Positions 10,803 through 20,762 of a DNA stretch of 64,000 nucleotides are shown here, one piece after another. Where the stretch lies: NCBI RefSeq assembly GCF_030272615.1, contig NC_081412.1:693166083-693230082 (forward strand). Direction: 5' to 3'. The position numbers and the translations under genes were made by a program. The number at the start of each line of letters is the position of its first letter. Positions within the stretch are counted from its first letter, which is position 1. The stretch is from Cryptomeria japonica (taxonomy: Eukaryota > Streptophyta > Pinopsida > Cupressales > Cupressaceae). The notes under the pieces were generated by a model. That model worked only from the letters and a program-made list of their open reading frames with translations. It was not told the DNA's origin and did not search any database.

Positions 10803-10927
10803 TTGATCTATCCTAGTCTTCCTAGAGGACCTGCTTGAGTGTATCCTCTCAGCAGCTTATCCAATCGACAGCATATGTTTATCACAGAACTGCCGATTTG
10901 ACCTAGAAGACCAAACTTGCATTTTTC

Positions 10928-11045
10928 AACGCAAACGCGCTTACATGACATAAACGCGCTCAAAGACTACATAGACACGCCTGAAAAACACAAATGCGCC
11001 TTCTTGACACAGACGTGCCTATGCTCTGCACAGACGCACCTGGAC
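10928..11045. repeat. Degenerate repeat rich in GACACAGACGCGCCT-like units
   Basis: Five to six imperfect units such as AAACGCGCTTACATGACA, TAGACACGCCTGAA, GACACAGACGTGCCT and GCACAGACGCACCT. The reverse complement resembles the GCGCCTGTGTCAAGG array in E3 at 49591-49740. Confidence 0.6.
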
Positions 11046-11152
11046 TTTTTTGACACTTTTTGGACCCTAGTCTAAGTGCATTTATTACCCTATTCAACAT
11101 GCATTAATGACAATAAATGCATCAAAGTACAAGGAGGTTTTGTGGTACTTAC

Positions 11153-11340
11153 CGGCTCTCCTGCCTCTGCTGGCCTCTGAAATCGGCGAACACGGTCGAA
11201 TCTGTGTACGAAGGCCATCGCTGCTGACTGCTGCTGCTCTTTTCCTGCTCTGCACTTTGATCTTGTGAAGGTGTAGATGACAATGAGGATGTCTTTTGCC
11301 CGTGGTCTATCTTATAGCCTACCCTAGCCTTAGCTTTCAT
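11153..11340 (-). other. Exon-like antisense frame ending at a GTAAGT donor-like site
   Basis: On the minus strand an ATG at 11340 opens a 62-codon Ser/Gln-rich frame (MKAKARVGYKIDHG, then SSTPSQDQSAEQEKSSSS). It meets a consensus splice donor GTAAGT on the minus strand (ACTTAC at 11147-11152 on plus). With the acceptor near 10503 it could join to the PMD-like fragment, but the two reading phases do not match as read. Either another splice site is used, a frameshift has accrued, or this is chance. Confidence 0.35.
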
Positions 11341-11548
11341 TTTCCGAGTCAGTCTTCATTATGCCGTGACTTTGTCACTTTATCCGGTCAATCCATTCTA
11401 GCCTTTCTTTCTTATCGAGAGATTGTCTGCAATCTTTCCAGACATTTTCATCCAATCTCTCGAGGGGGCATATCATTCCCATTCTGGGGCAACTCTGTAT
11501 CAATTCATCTTATCTTCTTTGAAACAACGTGACAAGCCGCATTGTATC

Positions 11549-11562
11549 AAAGAGGGGCAAAA
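11549..11562 (+). promoter_or_regulatory. E1 polypurine tract
   Basis: AAAGAGGGGCAAAA lies immediately before the 3' LTR, where plus-strand DNA synthesis starts. The same 14 bases precede the E3 3' LTR. Confidence 0.9.
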
Positions 11563-12401
11563 TGTAGACACCCAAAATTGTCATGTCTAATTAAATAAAT
11601 ATTTTATTTATTTAATTATCTAAGCTTAATTCTTCTATTAATTAAATAAATCTTTATTTATTTAATTAATTCATTTATCCTCTTCTAACCTTATTTCTCA
11701 TTTAAATAAATACATTTATTTATTTAAATTATCATTTTCCTAAATTAAATAAATATCTTATTTATTTAATTATCTTACTTCTTCTATTAATTAAATAAAT
11801 CTTTATTTATTTAATTAATTCATTAGCCTTTTCTACCCATGACACATGTCATTCATCTCTTAATTCATACACTACCTACCCCTCTCATTATTTTATTATT
11901 TCTTCTACCTACCCTCTAATCATAGCCGACCTCCTTTTACACCTCTCAATCTTATCCCTCCATTTCATATAGTGTCTTCTATATAAGGAGATGCTTCCTT
12001 CATTATCAAACCCTAATCATTCATTCCTAATCATTCATTCCTAATCAATCATTCTAATCATTCTATGCATTCTAATCAATCATCCTAATCACTGATCTTA
12101 AGGACTTCACTACACTACGATCCCACTTGCAACCACATTTCGTTCTTTGTTGAGCTCTTGTGCATATAAAATCTGAGAGCAAATATATCAAGCAAGATCA
12201 ATGGAGATAGGAAGAATGGAGATCAAAACCCTATTGGACATGTAATGGTATAATCTTTGTGATTTCATTTGATTTGCATTGTCTTAGGTAATCTTCATAT
12301 GTTATGGTGGATCTTTGTTGATTGTTAGGCTAGGGTTTTGTGGTTGAATTCATTTAGCCTTTCAATATTGTTATTATTGTTATCCATTTTCAGCATACAC
12401 A
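11563..12401 (+). repeat. E1 3' LTR
   Basis: The 839 bp copy of 878-1702 is slightly longer because of a duplicated CATTCATTCCTAAT-like unit near 12015-12035. It ends CATACACA and is followed by the TTAAG duplication. Confidence 0.93.
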
Positions 12402-12495
12402 TTAAGCATTAAATTGGTTAAGTTGTTTTTGGTTTGAATTTATTTGACAACTGATTCACCCCCCCCCCCCTCTCAGTTGTCTCCGGGACCTAACA
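12402..12495 (+). mobile_element. Right end of LTR Y
   Basis: Resumes the LTR interrupted at 877. It ends in a C-run, CTCTCAGTTGTCTCC and GGGACCTAACA. Inverted, this is the same terminus as the left end of Z at 35709 (TGTTAGGACCC, then a G-run and GTGAATCAGTTGT). No primer site follows, so this is an outer LTR end: a solo LTR or the right LTR of an element to the left. It inserted into X1 gag; TCTTT at 12496-12500 is the probable duplicated target. Confidence 0.8.
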
Positions 12496-12791
12496 TCTTT
12501 TACCAGGTCTTCAGCTTTTCTCCGGTTCTCAAGCTCTTGACACATCCTAATAGTCAGTCCTTCCAATTCCCTTCTTAGGTTGGCATTAGACTCATTAAGT
12601 TTTTCAACTTCTTCAACTAGGGTTTCAATGTCCACTTCATTAGAGGAACTATTTTTAGTTAGTTCCATTTGTTTTTCAGCATGCTCTCTTCTTTTTTTCA
12701 AAGAGGCCTTATATTTGACTTTGAGTTCATTGTAGGCTTTCTCAGTCTGAGTGAGCCGATAAGTAAGTTCCCTCATAGTGTATTCCCCCAT
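12496..12791 (-). pseudogene. N-terminal gag fragment of X1 (coiled coil), cut by LTR Y
   Basis: About 98 codons from ATG 12791 (MGEYTMRELTYRL), chosen because the paralogue X2 starts at the equivalent ATG 44606. It is Lys/Glu/Leu-rich with heptad character (YNELKVKYKASLKKRREHAE, then LVEEVEKLNESNANLRRELE), predicting a long coiled coil. It ends abruptly at AEDLVKD where LTR Y begins. The X2 copy shows that zinc knuckles would follow. No stop interrupts this fragment. Confidence 0.75.
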
Positions 12792-12841
12792 ATCTCTTTC
12801 CAAGTGGTTAAAATTATAGAAAGGTTGACTTTGATACCAAT
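12792..12841 (-). promoter_or_regulatory. X1 primer-binding site and leader
   Basis: On the minus strand ATTGGTATCAAAGTC follows the LTR directly. It is one or two bases off the tRNA-iMet primer match TGGTATCAGAGC that is intact in X2 at 44641-44656. A leader of about 35 bases leads to the gag ATG. Confidence 0.7.
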
Positions 12842-13202
12842 TGATGAATACTAAGAGGGGGGGTGAATTAGTATACCAAAAAATAATGAACTCAAATACT
12901 TAAACAAATTAGCAATAAACCAATATAACAATTTTACTAGCAAACCGGTTAACACAAATGCAAACCAAATAGAAAATAAGGCATTCACCCACATAAGCAC
13001 AATCACCATAACAAAAGAGATTTTGACGTGGAAACCCAAATGGAAAAAACCACGGTGAGATGAAACTCACAAGTAACTATCTAAAGAATAGTAACCAGAC
13101 TGGTTAAGGTCAAACTAGTTAAGGTCATACAATGTTCTTTACCAGAACATATACTATTAGGAATCTCAATCTTTGTTAGGAGATAAGTCTGATTAAAGAC
13201 TA
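12842..13202 (-). mobile_element. X1 5' LTR, proximal part, split by the chromovirus
   Basis: Plus-strand start TGATGAATACTAAGAGG. It matches the X2 LTR at 44657 onward, including the GACGTGGAAACCCAAATGG / AAAACCACGGTG motif at 13026-13056. It breaks at 13202, where the chromovirus inserted, and resumes at 34250. Confidence 0.85.
13198..13202. repeat. Target-site duplication of the chromovirus, left copy (GACTA)
   Basis: GACTA before the 5' LTR recurs at 34245-34249 after the 3' LTR, defining a 21 kb insertion that includes nested E2. Confidence 0.92.
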
Positions 13203-15953
13203 TGTGAGGCCCTACCCTGACTCATCCTAGCATTTTAGTATTTTTCATGTTGAGACTGTTATGGATGCTTTATTTTATGCTTTATGAATTTATAACTTAT
13301 ATGATTTCATGATTTGGATATATTTATATATATGGATGCTTTATTTATATGCTTTATGATATAGAACTCTATATGATTCTAGAATAGGATAAATTTGAGA
13401 TGATATATGTCATTATTGGATTTGCGGGACTTTAATATGATGATAGAAATAGGATGCATGTTTTATGTATGGATTAAAATTATGAGAATTATGATAATTG
13501 CTTATGTGAGTTGTTTTGATGTAAGATGTATTGAATTGTTTAAATGTTATATTGTATGTAGAGTGTTTGATGTGTATTCTTATTCATGTGTTTTATATTA
13601 TATGAGGTTATTTGGAATTACTAATGTGTAATTGAGATGCACATGAAAATTATCCATCTGATCATGGAAATATTATGGAGAACCAAACCTAGACCTATGT
13701 ATGTTCGTAAAACCAGGGTTTGTCTATTTGGAGAGACAACAGCCCATTTGTATTGTATTTTATTTGTGAAAGTAAATGTGCATGTGTGTTAAATTGAATT
13801 TTGTTAATTTGTGTAAATCCAACAAGAGACAAAATTTCATGTGTAATTTTGTAAAAGTATTTTTATTGTGTCACTTGACACGTGTTGATTTATGTTTTGA
13901 TTTTTGAATTGTCTCTTGGAGGGAGTTGTTTAACCATAGCTTTTTCAATTAATTTAATGTGGTTCTATATTTTTATAGGGTAGAACATCTTTGGGGTGGT
14001 CAACTTAGGTTTGACCCAAAAAATAACTTCAAATGCTTTTAAAAAGGGTTAAATGGACTCCTAGGGGTAGTTTAAAAGTGTTTACTAAAGCCCATAAGGT
14101 ATACCTAAGGGCTAGGAGTAATTTTAGGCATGTACTAACTCCCATGTGACTATTTAGACACCCTAAAAGTGGGTTTCCTAAGTTGAGCGAAAATTCAAAA
14201 TTAGAAGGCATCATCTAAGTTGTTAACTTTCCTTTTTGATGAGAGATCCCTTTTTATCTTTTTTTTTGACTTTTCCTATTTCAATTTTAGAAACCTGTCA
14301 AAAATCTCACTGAGGTCTTCTTAGGCAAGAATGAGAGATTTTGTAGGTAATCACCCACTCTCCATTTTTGGAGACAAGAAATTTTGAAAGAAAAGATAGA
14401 TTTGGTTTTAGGAAATTGGCTAAGTGTAGAAAAGCAAGGAATTTGTGGAATTGGGCTGCTCATCCTCAACTAATTTAGCATACCATGGGTAGTTGAAGGT
14501 TGGTTAAATTTCTCTTTGTATTGTTTTTATATTGCATGTTATGTTGAAAACAATTGCTTGTGTGAAAAGACTTGTTTCTTGTATTTTCCTCTATGAAAAT
14601 TTATTTTGTGTTCTACATTTTACTTTTGTGTACATTCTGTGTTTTGGGTGTAACCAAGGCCTCCTAATCTTAGGAGAGAGGATGGTCTTTTGGGTGGTAG
14701 AAGTTTGATAGCCCTCGAGTGAGAGGCTCTCGTTATGAGAGTGATCTCAAGGGATATTTATATGACCCTTGCTGTGTGGCTTATTTATGCATTTGGGGAT
14801 CATAAAGAGGGAAAAAATGGCAAGAATGCCTTGGGGGCATAAGGATGTGGGGTTATTGTACTTATGAATTATTTTTGTTTCTATGAGGTGGCTTTGTGTT
14901 TTACCATACTTGCAGTCTCCTCAGGGTACTTGGTCCACTACCACCCTTGAATAGACATCACAATGTGTGGTGCATTGTAGCCTTGGTTGGGAATATGCTT
15001 GTGATTGTTTTTCCTTGTTTATTGTGTGTGCATGTGTGTAACCTGTCTAGGGCTTGGTTCTCCAAGCTCGGGGGTGGCTACTAGTTAGCCTAGGCTGAGA
15101 GGTAAGCACTCCATGGCCATAGCCTATCATTTATTTGTAGGTTGTTGGAAGAAAGAAATAGGACAAATAGAAGTGGCTGGAGTTATTTGTTGTAGAAAAA
15201 TATTTGTAAATGTAATTATTATTCTTTGAAAGTCATCATTTATTAGAAATGAGAGACCCATTTGTAAAAGTGATGATATTATCTTGGAAATATGTTTTAA
15301 AGAAATGTAATATTTATTTATGCTATTCTGCAGAAAAGAAATGAGTATTTTTGGTTTTAGTTTTTCTATAATTCTGAAAAATAACTTTTGTTGTGTATAT
15401 AATATTTTGAAAAGCAAGAAATTTAATTTATTCTTTTATGCATTTAAAATAAAATAAAATAGGAAAGGAATGAAATAGATTTGCATGCATGTAGTAGGCT
15501 AGAAATAAAACATTTAGGTCTATACATGGAAGTGCAAAAGTTAGTTTATTTAAATATGTCATTTTATTTATTTGCAGAAAATAAAATCTAAAAGTTATTA
15601 TAGTCATCTCTAAAGATTCATTTTAATATTTTCTAGATTTAAATAGTTGTTGTTTGAACTTATTTACTTCTGTCAAATTTAATTACTTGCAGAAAATAAA
15701 TCTAAGGATTAAATAAACTATCTTATTTTAGTTTTAGCTGCAAGGCATTTAAAATAAAAGGAAATATGTACATTGATTTTTAAAATTGTCGACTTTAACT
15801 TATCTGTTAAAATGGTTTCAAAATAAAAGAATATCAACATTTATTTTTAAAAAAATCCCTAGATTTAATATATAGTTAAAATATATATATATATATAGAC
15901 GTAATTACATATAAATATGTTTAAATGAATTTTTTATTTTTTTTATAAACATG

Positions 15954-15954
<1 letters not shown>

Positions 15955-16018
<64 letters not shown>
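15955..16018. repeat. (TA)n microsatellite in chromovirus 5' LTR
   Basis: About 30 TA repeats. The corresponding site in the 3' LTR lies near 33047-33117, where an independent-length TA run is present. Confidence 0.9.
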
Positions 16019-16023
<5 letters not shown>

Positions 16024-16096
16024 CTTTATTCAACAAAATTATTATTTAAAACAAAAAAAAAAATTATTACCACATGAGGTTTTCGGTAGGGTTGAA

Positions 16097-16155
16097 ACCA
16101 CTATGCTAAACACAGTGGTCGGCAGGGCCGAACCCACTGTGTTTAGCACAGTGGT
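16097..16155. repeat. Long inverted repeat (hairpin) unique to the 5' LTR copy
   Basis: Arm ACCACTATGCTAAACACAGT (16097 on) through GGTCGGC is followed after three bases by its near-complement GCCGAACCCACTGTGTTTAG to 16155. The stem has about 25 pairs with one or two mismatches or bulges. The partner LTR near 33257-33292 has only one shorter version. Confidence 0.75.
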
Positions 16156-16502
16156 TGGCATAGCCAAGGGGGGGGGGCATTGTGGGCAACCATAGTGGTC
16201 GGCACCGCGACTCTGGTTTCCCATAGTGAGTGACGCCGAGAATGCCCACCGCCGTCGCCTCTGGCAATGTTCTCCCCAAACCCCCTGCCGATTTTGCCAT
16301 GGCCGCCGCCTAAAAATATCTCAGCCTTGCACAGTCCAAAGAAAAGAAAATAAAACCTTAGCCCTAGGGTAGTATGAAATAAAAATTAAAAAAGAAGAGA
16401 TTTTTAAAATTGTAGGGCTTTTTAATATTATATATATAATTGAAAATAGGGTTTTCATGATTGATTTACAATAATGAGAAAACATATTTATTTAGAAATA
16501 TG

Positions 16503-16506
<4 letters not shown>

Positions 16507-16561
<55 letters not shown>
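16507..16561. repeat. (TA)n microsatellite in chromovirus 5' LTR
   Basis: A second TA run. The matching site of the 3' LTR (about 33594-33656) has a TA run followed by a GA run. Confidence 0.9.
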
Positions 16562-16566
<5 letters not shown>

Positions 16567-17152
16567 AAAAATATGAATGGATAATTGTAGGTTAAGTATT
16601 TTATTAAGTGGTTATAAATTATATATGTTTTTAATAAACATATGGGGTTATGTTTAAATTTTAAAATTGCTTTTGAGGTTTAATCTTTTAAAAACCTTAT
16701 ATTAAATTGGGTAAGATTATTTTGGCTATTGGGAATTATTTACCCTTTATAGGAAAATATTTATAATGAATTTATTTGACCCTTTAGCTAATTTAGTTAA
16801 AACATATTTTATTTATTGTTTGTCATTTATAGACTATATGCTAGGACTAAATTAATTAGTTTCTAAAATCAATTATTGGCTATTGGAGATTAATTTTATC
16901 TGCGACAATTAATTGCCTAAATTAATTTATTGATTAAATATTGATGAGATAATAAATAATCATTTTAGTATTCCGCATTTAAGTTAAATATTATTTTCGC
17001 TTACTTGAGTTAGAGATTAAAGTCAACTCAAACCTAGTTAAAGACAAAACTTGATAGTGCGGCTCGTATTAGCAACAATTAATGTCACTATGTTGTGATC
17101 TTTTAAAAAAAAAATTATCCCATTCGTGCCCAAAAGTTTGGGCATGACATTT

Positions 17153-17163
17153 TGGTATAAGAG
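17153..17163 (+). promoter_or_regulatory. Chromovirus primer-binding site
   Basis: TGGTATAAGAG, three bases after the LTR end, is a tRNA-iMet type primer site with one change from TGGTATCAGAG. Confidence 0.75.
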
Positions 17164-17325
17164 AAAGGTTTCCAACACTAGGAACCTTTCTCCATTACGT
17201 TTCGCTTTAATTATTTGGTTAATTTTATTATATTAATTTTCTAGGATATTTAAATTTAATTAATTAAATATTTTTCCAAAGAAATTAGTTATTAAATTTA
17301 TTTTTTATTTTATTTTCTCTTAAGG

Positions 17326-18889
17326 ATGCCTCCGACTACACGACAAGCTCGCAAGCACGGAAGGGGTCCTAGGCATGTACGCATGGCACATGAAGAGGTA
17401 GATAGGGAGGTATCAGTTCTGGAAGAGAACCTAGAGGCTCCTCCCGAACAACCAGTTGACCCAAACTGAAACATATTAGAAGCACTCTAGAACCTAATTG
17501 GTATAGTCCAAGATAGGTTTCCAGCCGAGGATCATCATGTTGAAAATTAGAACTCAGGGAGTCATGGATCGACAGATAGGGAATGGAGAAGGAGTCCACC
17601 TCCTATTTCTGTAGAGAGTCAAGGTGGGAATGAGCCAGAGTCTGTGCACCTACTAGGACCACCACCAGTGGTAGAGCCAGTATATTATGAGAGATCACGT
17701 TAAGATCTAGGAGATCTTATCAGGGAGGTTATGTGCCTCCAGCCACTGTCTTTTGGGGGATCTACTAATGGGGTAGAAGTTGAGGCTTGGCTATTGAGCC
17801 TTGATAGCTGCTTTGCATTGCACTCTTACTAGAGAAATCTAAAGGCATGTGTGGACCTCCACATGGTGGAGACAGGAGGAATACAAGTGTAGTTTAGTTG
17901 CTGATACTCTCACATGGGAGATTTTTACAGAGACATTCAGGGAGAGGTACTTGTCAGAGCATTATAGACAATGTAGGATAGACGAATTCCATGACCTCCA
18001 GTAGAAGAGTCTCTTAGTGACCTAGTACGAGAGAAAATTCTTTGAGCTCTTGTCCTACATGGACTACCTGAAAGATGAGAAGCTTCTCATCAACCATTTC
18101 ATCAGAGGTTTGAATGTCGGCATAGCAGGACCAGTGAGGATGTTCGCTCCAGGGAGCCTTCGGGTTGCCATGGAGAAGGCACTGATAGCAGAGGAGATTT
18201 AGGTCAGGCCATAGGATACCAGGGATCAATTCTAGAACTGAAACCCATACCCCGGACATGCAGGTTTTAGAAACCCCATTGGAAGGGAAATAACAGAAAC
18301 ACACAGCGGTTCTCCAAACCCCCTCCTCCACAATAGTCACAACAGAACCAGAGGCTGAGGCCTCCACAGAATTAGTAGGGTGCAAAGCCCAAGTAGTGGC
18401 AGTCTCAGGGTTAGAGGCAAGATCAGCGATCTCAGGTTCCTTACACACCTCCGGTGAGGACTCAATAGTCCTCTAGGGGTGGGTACAGTGGTTCTAGTAG
18501 GACAGGGGGACAATCTTTTTCTAGGCCTCAGGGCATCCAGTTCCAGGCACGCGGTGCTTGTTTCACATGTGGAGCCATGGGGCACATGGCGAGAGAGTTT
18601 CCTTAGGGTCAGATGGCAGGGAATCAGAAGATGGCAGCATCAGAGCCTACAGTTGGAGATATGGGCAGGTCCCATAGAGTCTTTGCAGCAGTTGACAACT
18701 ACTAGGCAAAGCACCAAGCCATAGTCATTGAGGTTGCAAGTATGATTAGAGGTAATAGTGTATCTATATTATTTGATTCAGGAGCTACTAACTCCTTTAT
18801 ATGTCCATTGGTTGTGGAGCGTTACGGGCTAGTGGCAACTAGACAAGGTGTCAATTCGGAAGTGGAGTTAGCTTCAGAGGCTAGAGTGT
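17326..18889 (+). pseudogene. Chromovirus gag and start of protease, degenerate
   Basis: Starts at ATG 17326 (MPPTTRQARKHG). Numerous in-frame stops and at least one frameshift near 17890-17930 break the frame. Gag-like sequence includes REVMCLQPLSFGGSTNGVEV with AWLLSLDSCF (about 17730-17815). A zinc knuckle at about 18550-18595 reads CFTCGAMGHMAREF, with the last Cys replaced by Phe. The retropepsin starts with ILFDSGATNSFI (about 18768-18803), so the catalytic DSG is retained. The frame is then cut by E2 at 18894 and resumes at 27183. The product would have been capsid, nucleocapsid and protease. Confidence 0.85.
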
Positions 18890-18894
18890 CAATG
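18890..18894. repeat. Target-site duplication of E2, left copy (CAATG)
   Basis: CAATG before the E2 5' LTR recurs at 27183-27187 after the 3' LTR. Removing E2 plus one copy joins the two halves of the chromovirus protease region. Confidence 0.93.
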
Positions 18895-20594
18895 TGTAGC
18901 GTCGTAAATTGTACGCACTTGCTAGGGTGGTACAATTTCACACCTAGTTTAGCACCCGCCTTGGCGCATTTTGCATTTTGCATTGCATTTCCCCTTTAGC
19001 ACTTAATTAATTAAATTAATTAGGTCTAAGGTCCTATTTTATCATCTCCCATATCATAAAGTTGGGCCCTTTCATTAAAGTGTGCCCCTTTCATTTTATT
19101 CTTCCAATACATCATTTAATCAAAAACCCTAATTAGGTCCTATTTTGAACTTGGGGGCTTGATTTCTGGGGTCAAAACATCTCGAAATCACCTGTAACTT
19201 CGGGATTCTCTCTAAAATCATCATATCTGACGGCCCTGAAAATTTGGTGAAAAGTTGTCGGGACCATGGCGCCCGTGCAACATGGTCTCGGACATTTTTC
19301 CCGAAATTTTGGGAGCACGATCCAATCATAAAATAAAGCTTAACCCTAAGAAATTGGTGGGACATTCAATCTCTAGGTCGGCCAAAATACGAATTTACAA
19401 CCTAGGGTTTCATACATAAAATCTCTCTTTCCTCATTGGAAAGGATCCGATTTTTGATTTTCAGGACCTCATATGCAGCGAAAGAGTAGATCTTTGAAGA
19501 CTTCAACAACATTCAACATCCATCTATCAAGTATTCATCAATTTCATTCATTCATTTAGGGCTTGGAAGACATTGAAGAACAATAGGAGATTACCGACTG
19601 AAGATTGGCTTGTACTCCTCCCTTGAGGGTTGGGTATGATTTCATGTTGTTTTCATGTCTTTGCATAAGCTTCAATATATCATTTATTCATACTTTAGAT
19701 CACTTTGCATCTTGATTTAGAGAATTTACATTATCATTTACAAGAAATTAGGGTTTACTTTCTAGGTTGCTCTAGTTTGCTTTCTTGCATTTAAGGACCT
19801 TGCACACACACTAGGTCTGCACACACAATACATTCTACAATACAACTTGGCTATTCGTGGAGGTGGAAATCACCGAAGCGGGGGTTTGACTAAGGCAAAA
19901 CCCTATATAGCTGCCCAAACACCTTTTCAGATATAAGTGCAGGTTTCGGGACTCGGACAACGCCGCAGGTTGCAGATCCGGGAGAAGCAGACTGAGACCG
20001 ACCTTCCCACCAAATTTCAGAGAAAAAGACCAGGACAGGGGCGTGGGGCACCCTGGTCCTGCCAGGATAGGGGCGCTGGGCGCCCTGGTCCCTTCTGGGT
20101 GCCCTGGTCCCTACTGGGCACCCTGGTCCCTGGGACAGGGGCGCTGGGCGCCCTGGTCCAACAGCATTTTCAGCATTTTTGACAGCTTTTTCCAAAGTGC
20201 AAAAACAGCAGTTTCCGGAGTAGTTTCAGGGGCAGAATCAGGACAGTGGCGCCCGCGCCCCCATCCCGAACATTTTCAGTCAGATTTTAACTCTGGGTAC
20301 GCATTTTCATTCTTGTCTTATCCTTGTGTTTACAGCTTTCCATCATTTAAGTTCAATTCTGCAATCTTGTCATTAGTTCCTACTTGCATTTTGAGGTTAG
20401 GGATTGAACTTGCATCATTTTATCTTTCAATTTCAACAAGGGATTAGAAATCCTAATAGATATCCCGTGGCTCTCTCTTTCACAAAAAGAAGTAGCCAAT
20501 TGTGCGATATCTCTAGGCTCTTTCGTATTCCGTAATGTGTGTCAAAAGGTAGGATTAGGGCATGTTAACCTAGTCTCGCTTTTTCCCCTACACA
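18895..20594 (+). repeat. E2 5' LTR
   Basis: 1700 bp. A TATA-like CCCTATATAG lies at about 19900-19910. A GC-rich tandem block follows at about 20036-20161. Small frames on both strands (for example 19890-20195 minus) only reflect the GC-rich repeat. Confidence 0.93.
20036..20161. repeat. GC-rich tandem repeat in E2 LTR, core GGGGCGCTGGGCGCCCTGG
   Basis: Four to five units alternate GGACAGGGGCG and GGGCGCCCTGGTCC, with palindromic GGGCGCCC centres, in otherwise AT-rich DNA. It is repeated at about 26624-26749 in the 3' LTR, where several CG or GG positions differ by transitions. It lies after the TATA-like box, hence probably in transcribed R/U5. Confidence 0.85.
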
Positions 20595-20597
20595 TTT

Positions 20598-20613
20598 TGG
20601 TGAACCCGATGTG
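20598..20613 (+). promoter_or_regulatory. E2 primer-binding site
   Basis: TGGTGAACCCGATGTG begins three bases after the LTR. E3 has TGGTGAATCCGACGTG at the same place, so both probably use the same tRNA primer, which I cannot name with certainty. Confidence 0.75.
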
Positions 20614-20762
20614 AATCTATCATTGCTTCCTCTTGCATTGCATTTGTTAGATCTAGATCTAGATTTAGTGTGTTTTCATTTCATTTTCATTAAAAAGAAA
20701 AAAAAGAAAAAAAAAAAGTGTGTTTCTTTGCATTGTGTGTTTAAATTTTATGCAATTTCAAA

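Larger units (their letters stand above)
878..12401 (+). mobile_element. E1: complete non-autonomous Ty3/gypsy-type LTR retrotransposon (TAT-like)
   Basis: An 11.5 kb element bounded by near-identical LTRs (878-1702 and 11563-12401) and a TTAAG duplication. It has a primer-binding site, a polypurine tract and one long gag-protease frame. That frame runs directly into an integrase-tail-like segment, so reverse transcriptase, most of RNase H and the integrase core are missing. The LTRs differ by roughly seven substitutions plus one short repeat-unit indel by my reading, so insertion was recent. Gag architecture and primer site suggest the TAT/Ogre side of Ty3/gypsy; the clade is an inference. 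It needs reverse transcriptase and integrase in trans. Confidence 0.93.
13203..17149 (+). repeat. Chromovirus 5' LTR
   Basis: 3947 bp, paired with 30370-34244. It contains no supported gene; short frames such as 13407-13631 and 14896-15084 recur in the partner LTR but resemble no known protein. It holds (TA)n tracts at about 15955-16018 and 16507-16561 and a hairpin at 16097-16155 missing from the 3' copy. Confidence 0.92.

Noticed and set aside
11990-12030. AAACCCTAA as telomere-like sequence
   Set aside because: Single units within the E1 LTR, not a tandem telomere array.
18014-18448. 144-codon minus-strand frame
   Set aside because: Antisense to the decayed chromovirus gag, whose plus-strand zinc knuckle and protease motifs are clear.
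19890-20195. Pro/Gly/Arg-rich frames on both strands in the E2 LTR
   Set aside because: By-products of the GC-rich tandem repeat; they lack stops only because of base composition.
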